Assembly (NCBI RefSeq): GCF_011764485.1
Contig: NZ_AP022848.1
Span: 2,012,001 to 2,076,000, forward strand
Direction: 5' to 3'
DNA from: Bosea sp. ANAM02
Lineage (GTDB): Bacteria > Pseudomonadota > Alphaproteobacteria > Rhizobiales > Beijerinckiaceae
Length of the DNA stretch: 64,000 nt
Part shown: positions 1 to 10,146 of the stretch, in pieces
Layout of the letters: every line of letters starts with the position of its first letter
Position numbering within the stretch: position 1 is the first letter of the stretch
Position numbers and translations under genes: made by a program
Notes under the pieces: generated by a model
Database searches by the model: none
Told to the model about the DNA's origin: nothing
Seen by the model: the letters and a program-made list of their open reading frames with translations, nothing else

Positions 1-446
1 AGGAAATCGCCCGGCCGGACTGGCCTTGCGGCGAGATGCTGCTGGCCGAAACCTTCATCGCCGGGCGTGAACTGACCTGTGCCGTGATGGGCGACCGCAG
101 CCTCGGTGTGACCGAAATACAAGCCGCAACCGGCGAGTTTTACGACTACGACGCGAAGTACGCGAAAGGCGGCTCGATCCACATCTGCCCGGCTCAAATT
201 TTACCGAAAATTTACCAGCAGATCGAAGAGTGTGCGTTAACGGCGCATCAAGCAATCGGATGCCGGGGCGTCAGCCGATCTGACTTCCGCTACCACGACG
301 AGAGCGACACGCTCGTCTGGCTGGAGGTCAATACGCAGCCCGGTATGACCGAAACCAGCCTGGTGCCCGAGTTGGCTGCCCATGCGGGCCTGGATTTCGG
401 TGAGCTCGTCAAATGGATGGTGGAGGACGCCTCCCTCGATCGGTGA
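1..446 (+). CDS. ddl: D-alanine--D-alanine ligase, C-terminal part (5' end outside window)
   Basis: Cytoplasmic ATP-grasp ligase that makes the D-Ala-D-Ala dipeptide for peptidoglycan. The open frame runs in from the left edge (first full codon at base 3), so only about the last 147 residues are visible. The segment GRELTCAVMG and the C-terminal EVNTQPGMTETS block, which carries the metal- and substrate-binding Glu and Asn of the family, identify it. It is followed directly by ftsQ, the usual order at the end of the division and cell-wall cluster in alphaproteobacteria. No sign of damage in the visible part. The assignment to Ddl is secure; which paralogue it is cannot be told. Confidence 0.93.
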   Translation, partial: EIARPDWPCGEMLLAETFIAGRELTCAVMGDRSLGVTEIQAATGEFYDYDAKYAKGGSIHICPAQILPKIYQQIEECALTAHQAIGCRGVSRSDFRYHDESDTLVWLEVNTQPGMTETSLVPELAAHAGLDFGELVKWMVEDASLDR

Positions 447-451
447 AAGCG

Positions 452-1414
452 ATGACGACGAAGACCGTTGCCATGCCCCGATTCGCGCCTGCCCGGCCGC
501 TCTCCCGGCTCCCGGTCGCGCATGCCGGCCCCCAGCTTCTGGTGGGTGAGCAGCGCCAGGGCCGCTGGATGCGCCGCTCGCGCCGCAGCGCGATCGCCGT
601 GCCGCTGGCCCAGCGCCTGCCGCAGAGCCTCGGCACCTGGCTGGCCCTCGGCTTTCTCACGCTCAGCCTCGGCAGCGGCTTCGTGCTCGGCGGCCACTGG
701 CAGGCCATGCAGGACACTTACGGCGAGCCGCGCCACATGTTCGCGCGGGCGCTCGGCTTCGGCATCGATCGCGTCACCATTTCCGGCCTCTCGGGCCTGT
801 CCGAGCAGGAGGTCCTGGTCGCGGCCGGGATCGATGCCAAAACCTCGCTGGTGTTCTTCGACGCCGACGAGGCCCGCAAGCAGCTCGAGGCGACGCCGCT
901 GATTCGCGAGGCCGCCGTCCGCAAGCTCTACCCGGGCGAGGTCTCGATCCAGCTCACCGAGCGCGAGCCCTACGCGCTCTGGCAGGTAAAGGGCGAGCTC
1001 TTCGTGATCGCTGCCGACGGCACGGTGATCGACAAGATGGACGATGGCCGCTTCGCCTACCTCCCGCTCGTCGTCGGCAAGGACGCCAATAACCGCGCGG
1101 GCGAGTATCTGGCGCTGCGCAATCAGGCCGGCGCCTTCGCCCAGCACATCCGCGCGGCGACGCTCGTCTCCGGGCGCCGCTGGAACCTGAAGCTCGACAA
1201 CGGCATGGATGTGCGCTTGCCCGAGACCAAGCCGGAAGCTGCGCTGCAGCGCCTCGTCTCGCTCGAGAGCGATTACCGCATTCTCGAGAAGGACGTGCTC
1301 GCCATCGACCTGCGCCAGCCCGACCGGGTGACCATGCGCCTGACCGAAGAAGCGGCCGCAGCCCGCGCCGACCAGCTCAAGAGCAAGGCCAAGAAGAAGG
1401 GAGGCGAGGCGTGA
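452..1414 (+). CDS. ftsQ: Cell division protein FtsQ
   Basis: Bitopic inner-membrane divisome protein that links early and late division proteins through FtsB/FtsL. At about 320 residues it shows a basic cytoplasmic N-terminus, one transmembrane helix near residues 62-82 ([18 protein letters not shown]), a POTRA domain starting near [14 protein letters not shown], and an FtsQ domain with the segment [19 protein letters not shown] chose the ATG 5 bp after the ddl stop; the frame is open further upstream to 413, which would overlap ddl, and an ATG at 473 is also possible. The last codons overlap the ftsA GTG start, which suggests translational coupling. Confidence 0.93.
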   Translation: MTTKTVAMPRFAPARPLSRLPVAHAGPQLLVGEQRQGRWMRRSRRSAIAVPLAQRLPQSLGTWLALGFLTLSLGSGFVLGGHWQAMQDTYGEPRHMFARALGFGIDRVTISGLSGLSEQEVLVAAGIDAKTSLVFFDADEARKQLEATPLIREAAVRKLYPGEVSIQLTEREPYALWQVKGELFVIAADGTVIDKMDDGRFAYLPLVVGKDANNRAGEYLALRNQAGAFAQHIRAATLVSGRRWNLKLDNGMDVRLPETKPEAALQRLVSLESDYRILEKDVLAIDLRQPDRVTMRLTEEAAAARADQLKSKAKKKGGEA

Positions 1415-2742
1415 ACCACGTCACCTCCCAGGGTCTGACCCCGCGCATGCGTCCGCTTTCGTCGCGCAAGAGCGCGACCTTGTCGATTCTCGACATCGGC
1501 ACCAGCAAGGTCGTCTGCCTGATCGCCGAGCTCAGCCCGGCCGAGACCAACGAGCGGCTGCGCGGGCGCACCCATGTCGCCCGCATCATCGGCATCGGCC
1601 ACCAGCGCTCGCTCGGCCTGAAGGGCGGCGCGATCGTCGATCTCGAAAGCGCCGAGCGCGCCATCCGTGCGGCCGTGGACGCGGCCGAGCGCATGGCCAA
1701 GGTCGAGGTGCAGTCGGTCATCGTCAACCTGACCGGCGGGCGCATCGGCTCGCAGCATTACGCGGCCAGCGTCGACCTGCGCTCCGGCTCGGTCGGCGAC
1801 GCCGACGTCAAGCGCGTGCTCGCCACCGCCGCGACCCATGCCCTGCGACCCGGCAAGGCCGTGCTCCATGCCCTGCCGACCGGCTATGCGCTGGACGGCG
1901 TGCCGGGTGTGCTGGATCCGCGCGGGCTGATCGGCGGCAAGCTCTCGGTCGACATGCATGTCGTCGCCAGCGAGGCTTCCGCCGCGCGCAACGTCATGCT
2001 CGCGGTCGAGCGCTGCCATCTCGAGGTCGAGGCGGTGGTCGCGACCCCCTATGCGTCAGGCCTCTCGGTCCTCGTCGACGACGAATCGGAGATGGGCGTC
2101 GTGCTCGTCGATCTCGGCGGCGGCTCGACCTCGCTCGGCGTGTTCTCGGGCGGGCATCTCGTCCATGCCGACGCGATCGCGGTCGGCGGCAACCATATCA
2201 CCATGGACGTGGCGCGCGGCCTCTCGACCCGCGTCTCGGCCGCCGAGCGGCTGAAGACGCTGCACGGCTCCTGCATCGCCAGCGCCTCAGACGAGCGCGA
2301 CATGATCGCGGTGCCGCAGGTCGACGACGACGAGCGCGACATGCCGAACCATCTCGCCAAGTCGCATCTCGTCAGGATCATCAAGCCGCGGGTCGAGGAA
2401 ATCCTCGAACTGGTGCGCGACCGGCTGAACAATGCCGGCTTCTCGGCCCAGGCCGGGCGGCGCGTCGTCCTCACCGGCGGCGCCTGCCAACTCACCGGCC
2501 TGCCGGAAGTGGCGCGGCGCATCCTCGGCGGCCAGGTCCGCACGGGACGGCCGCTCGGGATCAAGGGCCTGCCGGAAGCGGGCAAGGGCCCGGCCTTCGC
2601 GGCGGCGGTCGGCCTGCTGGTCTATCCGCAGGTGGCCCATGTCGAGCATTTCGAGCCGCGCGCGGCGGGCGGGCGCCATTTCGCAACCGGGACGGACGGC
2701 TACTTCTCGCGTGTCGGGCGTTGGCTGAAAGACAGTTTCTAG
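1411..2742 (+). CDS. ftsA: Cell division protein FtsA
   Basis: Actin-like ATPase that tethers FtsZ filaments to the membrane. Length is 443 residues. Nucleotide-binding signatures are visible: [12 protein letters not shown] near residue 27, [13 protein letters not shown] near residue 232 and a late [12 protein letters not shown]. The C-terminus [12 protein letters not shown] is an amphipathic helix of the kind FtsA uses to bind the membrane. The GTG start overlaps the ftsQ stop (GTGA). It lies between ftsQ and ftsZ, as expected. Confidence 0.96.
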   Translation: MNHVTSQGLTPRMRPLSSRKSATLSILDIGTSKVVCLIAELSPAETNERLRGRTHVARIIGIGHQRSLGLKGGAIVDLESAERAIRAAVDAAERMAKVEVQSVIVNLTGGRIGSQHYAASVDLRSGSVGDADVKRVLATAATHALRPGKAVLHALPTGYALDGVPGVLDPRGLIGGKLSVDMHVVASEASAARNVMLAVERCHLEVEAVVATPYASGLSVLVDDESEMGVVLVDLGGGSTSLGVFSGGHLVHADAIAVGGNHITMDVARGLSTRVSAAERLKTLHGSCIASASDERDMIAVPQVDDDERDMPNHLAKSHLVRIIKPRVEEILELVRDRLNNAGFSAQAGRRVVLTGGACQLTGLPEVARRILGGQVRTGRPLGIKGLPEAGKGPAFAAAVGLLVYPQVAHVEHFEPRAAGGRHFATGTDGYFSRVGRWLKDSF

Positions 2743-2749
2743 TGAGTAC

Positions 2750-2769
2750 GGCTCGCCCCAGGGCGAGCC
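2750..2769 (+). other. Perfect hairpin between ftsA and ftsZ
   Basis: GGCTCGCCC and GGGCGAGCC form a perfect nine-base inverted repeat separated by two bases, 8 bp after the ftsA stop. No T-run follows, so it is not an ordinary intrinsic terminator. It could be an RNA processing or stability element that sets the FtsA to FtsZ ratio, or chance; function is inference. Confidence 0.5.
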
Positions 2770-2837
2770 ACGGCGTCAAACGTAGCAATCGGGACGGCTC
2801 CCGCCAGGCGCCGGACAAGGGATCAAAAGAGGCAACC

Positions 2838-4538
2838 ATGGCGATGAATCTGCAAGCCCCGGACATCCGGGAACTGAAGCCCCGGATCACGGTGTTCGGC
2901 GTCGGCGGCGCCGGCGGCAATGCGGTCAACAACATGATCGAGGCCGGCCTCGACGGCGTCGATTTCGTCGTCGCCAACACCGACGCGCAGGCTCTCGCCC
3001 TGTCGCGCGCCTCCCGCATCGTCCAGATGGGCCTGCAGGTCACCGAGGGTCTCGGCGCCGGCTCGCAGCCGGAAGTCGGGCGCGCGGCGGCCGAAGAGGT
3101 CATCGACGAGATCCGTGACCATCTGGCGGGCGCCCACATGGTCTTCATCACCGCCGGCATGGGCGGCGGCACCGGCACCGGCGCGGCCCCTGCGATCGCC
3201 CGCGTCGCCCGCGACATGGGCATCCTGACCGTCGGCGTCGTCACCAAGCCGTTCCAGTTCGAGGGACAGCGCCGCATGCGCATGGCGGAGGCCGGCATCG
3301 GCGAGCTGAACGAGGCGGTCGACACCCTGATCGTGATCCCGAACCAGAACCTGTTCCGCGTCGCCAACGAGACCACCGGCTTCGCCGACGCCTTCGGCAT
3401 GGCCGACCAGGTGCTCTACTCGGGCGTCGCCTGCATCACCGACCTGATGGTCCGTCCCGGCCTGATCAACCTCGACTTCGCCGACGTCCGCGCCGTGATG
3501 CGCGGCATGGGCAAGGCGATGATGGGCACCGGCGAGGCGCAGGGCGAGAAGCGCGCGCTGACCGCGGCCCAGGCCGCGATCAACAACCCGCTGCTCGACG
3601 ACGTCTCGATGAAGGGCGCGCGCGGCCTGCTGATCTCGATCACCGGCGGGCGCGACATGAAGCTCTACGAGGTCGACGAGGCCGCCACCCGCATCCGCGA
3701 GGAGGTCGATTCCGAGGCCAACATCATCGTCGGCGCCACTTTCGACGAATCGCTGGAAGGCACCGTGCGCGTCTCCGTGGTCGCGACCGGCATCGACAAG
3801 CCGATCTCGTCGCAGGTCGAGACCGACGACACCGAGGCCCGCATCGCCCAGGTGGCCGAGCGCCTGAAGGCCGAGGCCCGCCTGCGCAGCAACGCCGCCC
3901 TCGCCACCGCCCGCCCGGCCGCGCCGCCCGCGATCGAGACGGCCCGCGTCGCCCCCGCGCCGATGCCGGAGCCTGCCCCGATCGCCCAGGTCGCGCAGGA
4001 TATCCGCATCGAGCCGGTGCAGCCGCGCCCGGTGATGGCCGCTCCCGCGCCGGAGCCGGTCCACCATGCCGAGCCGACCCTGAATCTCGACGAGAGCTTC
4101 ATCCCGCCGATGCCGGAGCGTGCGGTCGTCCGCCCGACCCGCATGCCGCGCGTCGAGGACCTGCCGGCTCCCGGCCAGGCCCAGCTCAACGCCCATCGCG
4201 GCGCTCAGGCTGCGCCGCAGCCGCCGAGCGCCGTCGAGCAGAAGCGCATGTCGCTGATGCAGCGCCTCGCCTCGGTCGGCTTCGGCGGCCGCAAGGACGA
4301 CGAGGCCGAGATGGCTCCGGCCCCGGCACCCGCCCGCCAGATGCCGCAGGCTCCGATGCCGCAGGCGGCCGCGCCGAGCGCCGCCCATGCCGAGTACATG
4401 CGCCGCCCGGTGCAGCAGCAGCCGGCCTCGCGCCCGGCGCAGGGCCAGCTCGACCCGCATGGCCGCGCCGCGCCTGCTCGCTCCAGCGAGGACGACCATC
4501 TCGAGATTCCGGCTTTCCTCCGCCGCCAGGCGAACTGA
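2838..4538 (+). CDS. ftsZ: Cell division protein FtsZ
   Basis: Tubulin-like GTPase that forms the Z ring at midcell. The globular domain starts at [18 protein letters not shown], the tubulin signature [10 protein letters not shown] lies near residues 109-118, and the T7 loop [11 protein letters not shown] near residue 211. After about residue 320 comes a long Pro/Ala-rich linker and then the conserved C-terminal peptide EIPAFLRRQ that binds FtsA. At 566 residues it is longer than the E. coli protein, as is usual in alphaproteobacteria, because of the linker. I chose the ATG after an AAAGAGGCAACC ribosome site; the open frame extends upstream to 2721 but that part is not FtsZ-like. Confidence 0.97.
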   Translation: MAMNLQAPDIRELKPRITVFGVGGAGGNAVNNMIEAGLDGVDFVVANTDAQALALSRASRIVQMGLQVTEGLGAGSQPEVGRAAAEEVIDEIRDHLAGAHMVFITAGMGGGTGTGAAPAIARVARDMGILTVGVVTKPFQFEGQRRMRMAEAGIGELNEAVDTLIVIPNQNLFRVANETTGFADAFGMADQVLYSGVACITDLMVRPGLINLDFADVRAVMRGMGKAMMGTGEAQGEKRALTAAQAAINNPLLDDVSMKGARGLLISITGGRDMKLYEVDEAATRIREEVDSEANIIVGATFDESLEGTVRVSVVATGIDKPISSQVETDDTEARIAQVAERLKAEARLRSNAALATARPAAPPAIETARVAPAPMPEPAPIAQVAQDIRIEPVQPRPVMAAPAPEPVHHAEPTLNLDESFIPPMPERAVVRPTRMPRVEDLPAPGQAQLNAHRGAQAAPQPPSAVEQKRMSLMQRLASVGFGGRKDDEAEMAPAPAPARQMPQAPMPQAAAPSAAHAEYMRRPVQQQPASRPAQGQLDPHGRAAPARSSEDDHLEIPAFLRRQAN

Positions 4539-4570
4539 GAAGGCAGGCCTCTCGCGGCTTTGTAACAAGA

Positions 4571-4599
4571 CCCGCCGCGGTGCTTCCGCGGCGGGTTTT
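4571..4599 (+). terminator. Intrinsic terminator after ftsZ
   Basis: A perfect ten-base stem (CCCGCCGCGG / CCGCGGCGGG) with a five-base loop runs straight into TTTT. It closes the ftsQAZ unit, so lpxC probably has its own promoter. In the rest of the ftsZ-lpxC gap, to 4842, I see only an AT-rich patch around 4605-4640 that could hold that promoter. Confidence 0.88.
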
Positions 4600-4842
4600 C
4601 CATTGTTAGAAAATTTTTATCTTTCAGCGGTTTAAAGGATCCGAACCGTCTGGGCGGCGCTGTAACACAGCGAAAGAAAGCGTGATTTTGAGAGGCGGCT
4701 CCAAAAGCTTATCTTGCGGCGCATCAGACGACAGCGCCGCCGGGTCCGTTCCGGTGGCGGCCTTGGAATGACATCGCCGGACCGTGCCACTTCCGCCTGG
4801 CGGAGAGCCGGCTGAACCCGGTGATCAGGATTGGATAACCGA

Positions 4843-5790
4843 ATGACCTTCGATCGGCAGACGACCTTGCGGGCAGCCGTGACCCTGACCGGAATCGGCG
4901 TTCATTCCGGGGCTCCCGCTAGCATCTGCCTCAAGCCCTCCAGCGCCAATTCGGGCGTCGTCTTCCTGCGGACGGGCATCGAGGGCATGCCGCCCCAGCT
5001 CATCCACGCCAAGCACACCAAGGTCAGCGCCACCGAGCTCTGCACCGTGATCGGCGACCGTGGCCCGGCCTCTGTCTCGACGATCGAGCACCTGATGTCG
5101 GCCTGCGCCGGCATGGGCCTCGACAACGTGCTGGTCGAGATCGACGGGCCGGAAATGCCGATCATGGACGGCAGCGCCCGCGAGTTCGTCGCCGCCATCG
5201 AGGCGACCGGCATGACCACGCTCGCCGCGCCGCGCCGCTATCTCAAGGTCCTCCAGCCGGTCCGCATCGAGCAGGGCCGCGCTTTCGCCGAGCTCGCCCC
5301 GGCCGAGCAGGGCTTCCGCCTCGATGTCGAGATCGATTTCGACAGCGTCGTGATCGGCCGCCAGCGCAAGATCTTCGACCTCGACGCGCAGGCCTATGCC
5401 AGCGAGATCTCGAAGGCCCGCACCTTCGGCTTCATGCGCGATGTCGAGCAGCTCTGGAAGGCGGGCTTCGCGCAGGGCGCCTCGCTCGACAACACCGTCG
5501 CGGTCGGCGAGGACAAGGTCATCAATCCCGAGGGCCTGCGCTACGGCGACGAATTCGTGCGCCACAAGGTGCTCGACGCGATCGGCGACCTCGCGCTCGC
5601 CGGCTATCCGATCATCGGCGAGTTCCGCTCCTATTGCGGCGGCCACCGGATGAATGTGCAGATTCTCCAGGCGCTGTTCGCCGACCGCGCGAATTTCGCG
5701 ATCGTCGAATCCCAGCCGGTCTTCGCGGCGCCGCGCGCCGTGCAGATGGCTGCGGTCGCTCCGGCCGCCTTCGCGCCGGATCTGCACTGA
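4843..5790 (+). CDS. lpxC: UDP-3-O-acyl-N-acetylglucosamine deacetylase LpxC
   Basis: Zinc-dependent deacetylase, the committed step of lipid A synthesis. Length is 315 residues. Zinc-site and catalytic segments are visible: STIEHLMSA (zinc His), RHKVLDAIGDLALAG near residue 240 (zinc His and Asp) and the YCGGHRMN segment with the catalytic His. The substrate loop GIGVHSG lies near the N-terminus. An in-frame TTG exists 12 bp upstream; the ATG is preferred. Location directly after ftsZ is the standard arrangement. Confidence 0.95.
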   Translation: MTFDRQTTLRAAVTLTGIGVHSGAPASICLKPSSANSGVVFLRTGIEGMPPQLIHAKHTKVSATELCTVIGDRGPASVSTIEHLMSACAGMGLDNVLVEIDGPEMPIMDGSAREFVAAIEATGMTTLAAPRRYLKVLQPVRIEQGRAFAELAPAEQGFRLDVEIDFDSVVIGRQRKIFDLDAQAYASEISKARTFGFMRDVEQLWKAGFAQGASLDNTVAVGEDKVINPEGLRYGDEFVRHKVLDAIGDLALAGYPIIGEFRSYCGGHRMNVQILQALFADRANFAIVESQPVFAAPRAVQMAAVAPAAFAPDLH

Positions 5791-5840
5791 CGAGGCCGTT
5801 TGCAGACCGCAGCCCCGAGAGCCTGACTGGAAACTCCAGC

Positions 5841-5957
5841 CTTCATCCTGATGAGCCATTCCGTCGGGAATGGCGTCTCGAAGGATGCTCCAGGAGGCTC
5901 TTGAACCATCTCGAGCATCCTTCGAGACGCCGCTTCGCGGCTCCTCAGGATGAGGGC
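5841..5957. repeat. Palindromic intergenic repeat, family A
   Basis: The ends CATCCTGATGAGCC and GGCTCCTCAGGATGAGG are inverted, and the middle holds a second inverted pair, GTCTCGAAGGATGCTCCAG and GAGCATCCTTCGAGAC. Related copies lie at 13493, 16173, 44609, 51406 and 58061. All are intergenic. Together with the family H copy at 6205 it accounts for most of the 490 bp between lpxC and bamD; I see nothing gene-like in the rest. Confidence 0.85.
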
Positions 5958-6204
5958 CGAATTTCTAGGCATAGTGTCAGGATGAGGGTTGCGGGCCTTG
6001 TCCAACACTCTCACCCACAGCGAGACGCGGCTCCGCCTTCCTATCGCCGGGTTTTTGTCCCAGATGCCGCAGCGATGCGGAATCACGTCATAACCGGTTT
6101 TCGGCAGTGGCGCGGGGAAAGCGTCTGAGGTAAGGCATGCTTCCCGGAGGCTGGATCGCCTGCGTCCTATCGGACGCAAACGGACGATCCGGTTCTTGGT
6201 TTCA

Positions 6205-6250
6205 GCATCGGATTATCCCGAAGAGTGACTTCCACTTTTCGGTCCGATGC
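6205..6250. repeat. Short palindromic repeat, family H
   Basis: The ends GCATCGG and CCGATGC are inverted around a variable centre with CCGAAGAGTG and CTTTTCGG. Two more copies lie at 10024 and 31721. This one sits 31 bp before the bamD start codon, so it would be in the bamD leader if transcription starts upstream of it. Confidence 0.7.
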
Positions 6251-6280
6251 CTGAGGGACGATCGAAAGAGGACGGACGAC

Positions 6281-7204
6281 GTGAGCGTGACGCGGCAAAG
6301 CCTACCGGCAATCCATCGCGGTCCTGCGCCGCGCAAGGGCATCGCCCTCGCGCTGGGGGCCGCCTTGCTGCTCGGCGGCTGCGATACCCTGTCCTCCATC
6401 AACCCCTTCGACAAGCCCGAGGTCTACAAGCCGGACCTGACCGAGCCGACCCCTGCGGACAAGCTCTATAACGAGGGCCTCGCCCGCCTGCAGAACGGCG
6501 ACAGCGAAGGCGCCGCGAAGAAGTTCGAGGATATCGACAAGACCGCGCCGTTCTCGCCCTATGCCCGCAAGGGCCTGCTGATGACGGCCTATACCAATTT
6601 CCAGGCCAGCAAATGGGAAGAGGCGATCACCGCCTCCAAGCGCTTCATCGCGCAGAACCCGGCGAGCCCGGACGCGGCCTATGCCCAGTACATCCTGGCG
6701 ATGTCGTATTACAACCAGATCCCGGACGCGACCCGCGACCAGGAGCGGACGGCCCAGGCGATCCAGGCGCTGGAACAGCTCATCGCCACCTATCCCAAGT
6801 CGGAATACGTGCTCGACGCCAAGGAGAAGCTCCTGGTGGCGCGCGACCAGCTCGCCGGCAAGGAGATGAATGTCGGGCGGTTCTATCTGGAGAAGCGCAA
6901 TTATACCGGCGCGGTGAACCGCTTCCGCGAGGTCATCATCAAGTACCAGACCACGCGCCATGTCGAGGAGGCGCTGATGCGCCTGGCCGAGGCCTATATG
7001 GCGCTCGGCATCACCAACGAGGCGCAGACGGCGGCGGCCGTGCTCGGGCACAATTTCCCGGACAGCCCATGGTACAAGGATGCCTATACCCTGCTGCAGA
7101 GCGGCGGCCTGGAGCCGCGCGAGGATCGCGGTTCCTATATCAGCCGCGCCTTCCAGGGCTTCTCGCGCACGGTCGGCGGCATCATCGGGATCAACCGCTT
7201 CTGA
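6281..7204 (+). CDS. bamD: Outer membrane assembly lipoprotein BamD
   Basis: Outer-membrane lipoprotein of the BAM complex that inserts beta-barrel proteins. Length is 307 residues from a GTG start preceded by AAAGAGGACG. The signal sequence ends in a lipobox, LLLGGC, with the lipidated Cys at residue 34. After it come TPR-like repeats beginning at PADKLYNEGLARLQNGD. An upstream ATG at 6137 would add 48 residues before the signal peptide and is rejected. The order lpxC-bamD-recN-ligA is a known alphaproteobacterial cluster. Confidence 0.93.
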   Translation: MSVTRQSLPAIHRGPAPRKGIALALGAALLLGGCDTLSSINPFDKPEVYKPDLTEPTPADKLYNEGLARLQNGDSEGAAKKFEDIDKTAPFSPYARKGLLMTAYTNFQASKWEEAITASKRFIAQNPASPDAAYAQYILAMSYYNQIPDATRDQERTAQAIQALEQLIATYPKSEYVLDAKEKLLVARDQLAGKEMNVGRFYLEKRNYTGAVNRFREVIIKYQTTRHVEEALMRLAEAYMALGITNEAQTAAAVLGHNFPDSPWYKDAYTLLQSGGLEPREDRGSYISRAFQGFSRTVGGIIGINRF

Positions 7205-7276
7205 CGGCATAGGACGCCCTTTTTCATGATGGGCCACGGGCGATCCTGCCAGATCCGAGAATGGGGTTGAGCGCCG

Positions 7277-8959
7277 ATGCTGGCGCAGCTCTCGATTCGC
7301 GACATCGTCCTGATCGACAGGCTCGATCTCGGCTTCCATGAGGGGCTGAGCGTGCTGACGGGCGAGACCGGCGCCGGCAAGTCGATCCTGCTCGACGGCT
7401 TCGCGCTGGCGCTCGGCGGGCGCGGCGATGGCTCGCTCGTGCGCCATGGCGAGGCGCAGGGCCAAGTCAGCGCCGTCTTCGACCTGCCGATGCAGCATCC
7501 CGCCCGCAAGCTGGCGCAGGCGCAGGAGATCGACACCGACGGCGATCTCATCCTGCGCCGCGTGCAATATGCTGACGGACGCACGCGTGCCTTCATCAAC
7601 GACCAGCCGGTTTCGGTGCAGATCCTCAGGATGGTCGGCGCCGCGATCGTCGAGATTCACGGCCAGCATGACGACCGCGCCCTGACCGATCCGGCGCAGC
7701 ACCGCACGATCCTCGATGGTTTCGGCGGGCTAGAGGCGCAGGCCGAGGCGGTCGCCGGTGCGAGCGAGACGTTGAAGCGGGCGCGGCAGGCCCTGCAGTC
7801 GCAGCGCCTGCGCGTCGAGGCCGCGCGCAAGGAAGCGGATTTCCTGCGCCATGCCGTCGAAGAACTTGGCAAGCTCGCGCCGCAGGCCGGGGAGGAGGAT
7901 GCGCTCGCCGCCACCCGCCAGGGCATGATGCAGGCCGAGAAGGTCGCGCGTGATCTCAACGAAGCCTATGAGGCAGTCGGCGGCCAATCCTCGGCCGTGC
8001 CGACGCTGGCTGCCGTGCTGCGCCGTCTGGAGCGCCGGGCTGGCCAGGCGCCGGAGCTGGTCGATCCCTCGATCGCCGCGCTCAATACCGCGATCGTCGC
8101 GCTGGAAGAGGCCGGCGAGGCGCTGGCCGCCGCGACGCGCGCCGCCGAATATGATCCGCGCGAGCAGGAGCGGATCGAGGAGCGGCTGTTCGCGCTGAGG
8201 GCGGCGGGGCGCAAGTACGACGTGCCGGTCGACGGGCTCTCCGTTCTGGCAGCGACGATGGCGAACGATCTCGCCGCGCTGGACGAGAGCGAATCGTCGC
8301 TGTCGCGGCTCGAAGCGGAGTTGAGCGAGGCGGAGACGGCCTTCGTCGGGCTGGCGCAGGCCTTGTCCGAGGCGCGGCAGGCGGCAGCGGCGCGGCTCGA
8401 TGCGGCCGTGAAGGCCGAGTTGCCGCCGCTGAAGCTGGAACGCGCCCGTTTCATCACTCGGATCGACAGCGACGCGAGCGCGCGCGGGCCGGAGGGTTTC
8501 GACAAGGTCGAGTTCTGGGTCGAGACCAATCCGGGCACGCGGCCGGGACCGATGATGAAGGTCGCGTCCGGCGGCGAGCTCTCGCGCTTCATGCTGGCGC
8601 TCAAGGTGGTACTGGCGGAGCGCGGCTCGGCCCCGACCCTGGTTTTCGACGAGATCGATACCGGCGTCGGCGGCGCCGTGGCCGATGCGATCGGCGAGCG
8701 ATTGGCGCGGCTCGCGGGCCGCGTTCAGGTGATCTCGGTGACGCATGCGCCGCAGGTCGCGGCCAAGGCCGGGCAGCATTTCCTGATCGCCAAGTCGGCG
8801 GAGGAGGGCGAGGCCTCGCGCACCGTGACGCGGGTCACGGCGCTGGAGGACCAGGCGCGGCGTGAGGAGATCGCGCGGATGCTGGCCGGCGCCTCGATCA
8901 CCGAGGAGGCGCGCGCAGCCGCCGGGCGCCTGCTGCAGGCGGCGGGCTTGCGCGGCTGA
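7277..8959 (+). CDS. recN: DNA repair protein RecN
   Basis: SMC-like ATPase acting in double-strand break repair. Length is 560 residues. It has an N-terminal Walker A (GETGAGKS near residue 28), a long central helical region, and the C-terminal ABC signature ASGGELSRFMLALK followed by Walker B LVFDEIDTGVGG. That split layout is diagnostic. The start ATG follows a short gap after bamD. Intact and of normal length. Confidence 0.95.
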   Translation: MLAQLSIRDIVLIDRLDLGFHEGLSVLTGETGAGKSILLDGFALALGGRGDGSLVRHGEAQGQVSAVFDLPMQHPARKLAQAQEIDTDGDLILRRVQYADGRTRAFINDQPVSVQILRMVGAAIVEIHGQHDDRALTDPAQHRTILDGFGGLEAQAEAVAGASETLKRARQALQSQRLRVEAARKEADFLRHAVEELGKLAPQAGEEDALAATRQGMMQAEKVARDLNEAYEAVGGQSSAVPTLAAVLRRLERRAGQAPELVDPSIAALNTAIVALEEAGEALAAATRAAEYDPREQERIEERLFALRAAGRKYDVPVDGLSVLAATMANDLAALDESESSLSRLEAELSEAETAFVGLAQALSEARQAAAARLDAAVKAELPPLKLERARFITRIDSDASARGPEGFDKVEFWVETNPGTRPGPMMKVASGGELSRFMLALKVVLAERGSAPTLVFDEIDTGVGGAVADAIGERLARLAGRVQVISVTHAPQVAAKAGQHFLIAKSAEEGEASRTVTRVTALEDQARREEIARMLAGASITEEARAAAGRLLQAAGLRG

Positions 8960-8965
8960 AGGTCT

Positions 8966-9787
8966 TCAGGCCGCGATCAGTTCGTAGCCCGCGCCCTTCT
9001 TCACGACCCGCCCGAAGCCCTCGACATGGCCGCCGGAGACGAGCCAGCTCTCGTGCGCGGCGCGCCCCAGGATGCTACGGCGGGAGGCGAGCGCGGTCGC
9101 GGCGTCGAAATCATAGACGAAGCCGATATCCGGGTCGGAGGCCTGGAGATCGGAGAGATGCAGCGCATCGCCCCAGAGCAGCAGGCTCTCGCCTTCGCCC
9201 TCGATCAGGTAACCGCTATGGCCGAAGGTGTGGCCGGGCAGGGGGATCAGGCTAATGCCCGGATGGGCTTCGCCGGCTGGGACGGCGCGGATACGGCCGG
9301 CATAGAGCTTCTTCAAGGTGGCTGTGATGGCGAAGGCGCCGTGCTTCTTCTCGGGCACCCGCGCGCGATTGGCCTCGTCGCCGTAGAAGCCGAAATCGGC
9401 TTCGGGCACGACGATCTCCGCATTCGGAAAGAACGGTTTGTCGCCGTCGAACAGGCCGAGCGCGTGGTCGCCGTGGAGATGGGTGATCAGGACGCGGGCG
9501 ACATCCTCGGCTGCGATACCTGCCGCTGCCATCGAGGCCGGCGCATGGCCCATCGCGGCGCCCCAGGACGGGCCGGTGCCGGCATCGATGAGGGTTATGC
9601 CGTCCGGGCCCTTCAGAGCGAAGCAGTTGACGACGATGCTGATCTTGGGCTTGCCCCAGCGTGCGACGGCCTCATCGCGGGCGGCATCGCCATCGGCGTG
9701 GATCAGGACATCGAGCGGTGCCTCGAAGACGCCGTCATGCAGGATCGAGATCTCATAGGCGCCGATGCGGCGGGACTGCTGGACCAT
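8966..9787 (-). CDS. MBL-fold metallo-hydrolase
   Basis: Metallo-beta-lactamase superfamily hydrolase of 273 residues. The metal site THLHGDHALG places His103, His105, Asp107 and His108 in the family motif HxHxDH; later ligands are in PLPGHTFGHSGY and LLWGDALHL. No signal peptide is seen, so it is probably cytoplasmic. The substrate cannot be read from the sequence; lactone or thioester hydrolases are possible relatives. The start at 9787 follows a GGAGA ribosome site; an in-frame ATG lies 24 bp upstream. It converges on recN with a 6 bp gap. Confidence 0.85.
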   Translation of the reverse strand: MVQQSRRIGAYEISILHDGVFEAPLDVLIHADGDAARDEAVARWGKPKISIVVNCFALKGPDGITLIDAGTGPSWGAAMGHAPASMAAAGIAAEDVARVLITHLHGDHALGLFDGDKPFFPNAEIVVPEADFGFYGDEANRARVPEKKHGAFAITATLKKLYAGRIRAVPAGEAHPGISLIPLPGHTFGHSGYLIEGEGESLLLWGDALHLSDLQASDPDIGFVYDFDAATALASRRSILGRAAHESWLVSGGHVEGFGRVVKKGAGYELIAA

Positions 9788-10023
9788 GGCTGTTCTCCGC
9801 TTCGGCATCATGCGCGTTCAGTGAAGCCGGGAAGCTAGTGGCGCCGCCACCTCTCCGGCAAGGCGCGTCCGGCCCGGCTCAGCCCTGCGCGGGGCGCGGG
9901 AATGCCGCATTTCCTTTTGTATCGCTTTGCTTTATGAGCCGCTGTCATCCGATGGTGCAGCATGCCCGTTAGATCGCCATATGTCCTTCGGGACGACGGG
10001 GGGCGATCTAGCTCTTTGTTTTG

Positions 10024-10068
10024 GCATCGGATTTGCCGAAAAGTGCATTCTGCCTTTCGGTCCGATGC
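10024..10068. repeat. Short palindromic repeat, family H
   Basis: Second copy of the GCATCGG...CCGATGC element, with the inner pair TGCCGAAAAGTG and CCTTTCGG. It lies in the 359 bp gap between the divergent hydrolase and helicase genes; I see no gene or other clear signal in the rest of that gap, though both promoters must lie there. Confidence 0.7.
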
Positions 10069-10146
10069 TCTAGTGCCGCCTGAATCCATCGCTCACGCTT
10101 TCGCGCCGTTCCCTCATCGGCGCCGCAACCCTTAGGCCCTTATCGC

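Noticed and set aside
2823..4568. A 581-residue frame opposite ftsZ
   Set aside because: Antisense to a certain gene, with low-complexity Asp/Arg/His/Gly composition and no recognisable fold.
5841..5957. CRISPR-like repeat structure
   Set aside because: The repeats of families A to H are scattered singly, kilobases apart, with palindromic arms and no regular spacers or cas genes.
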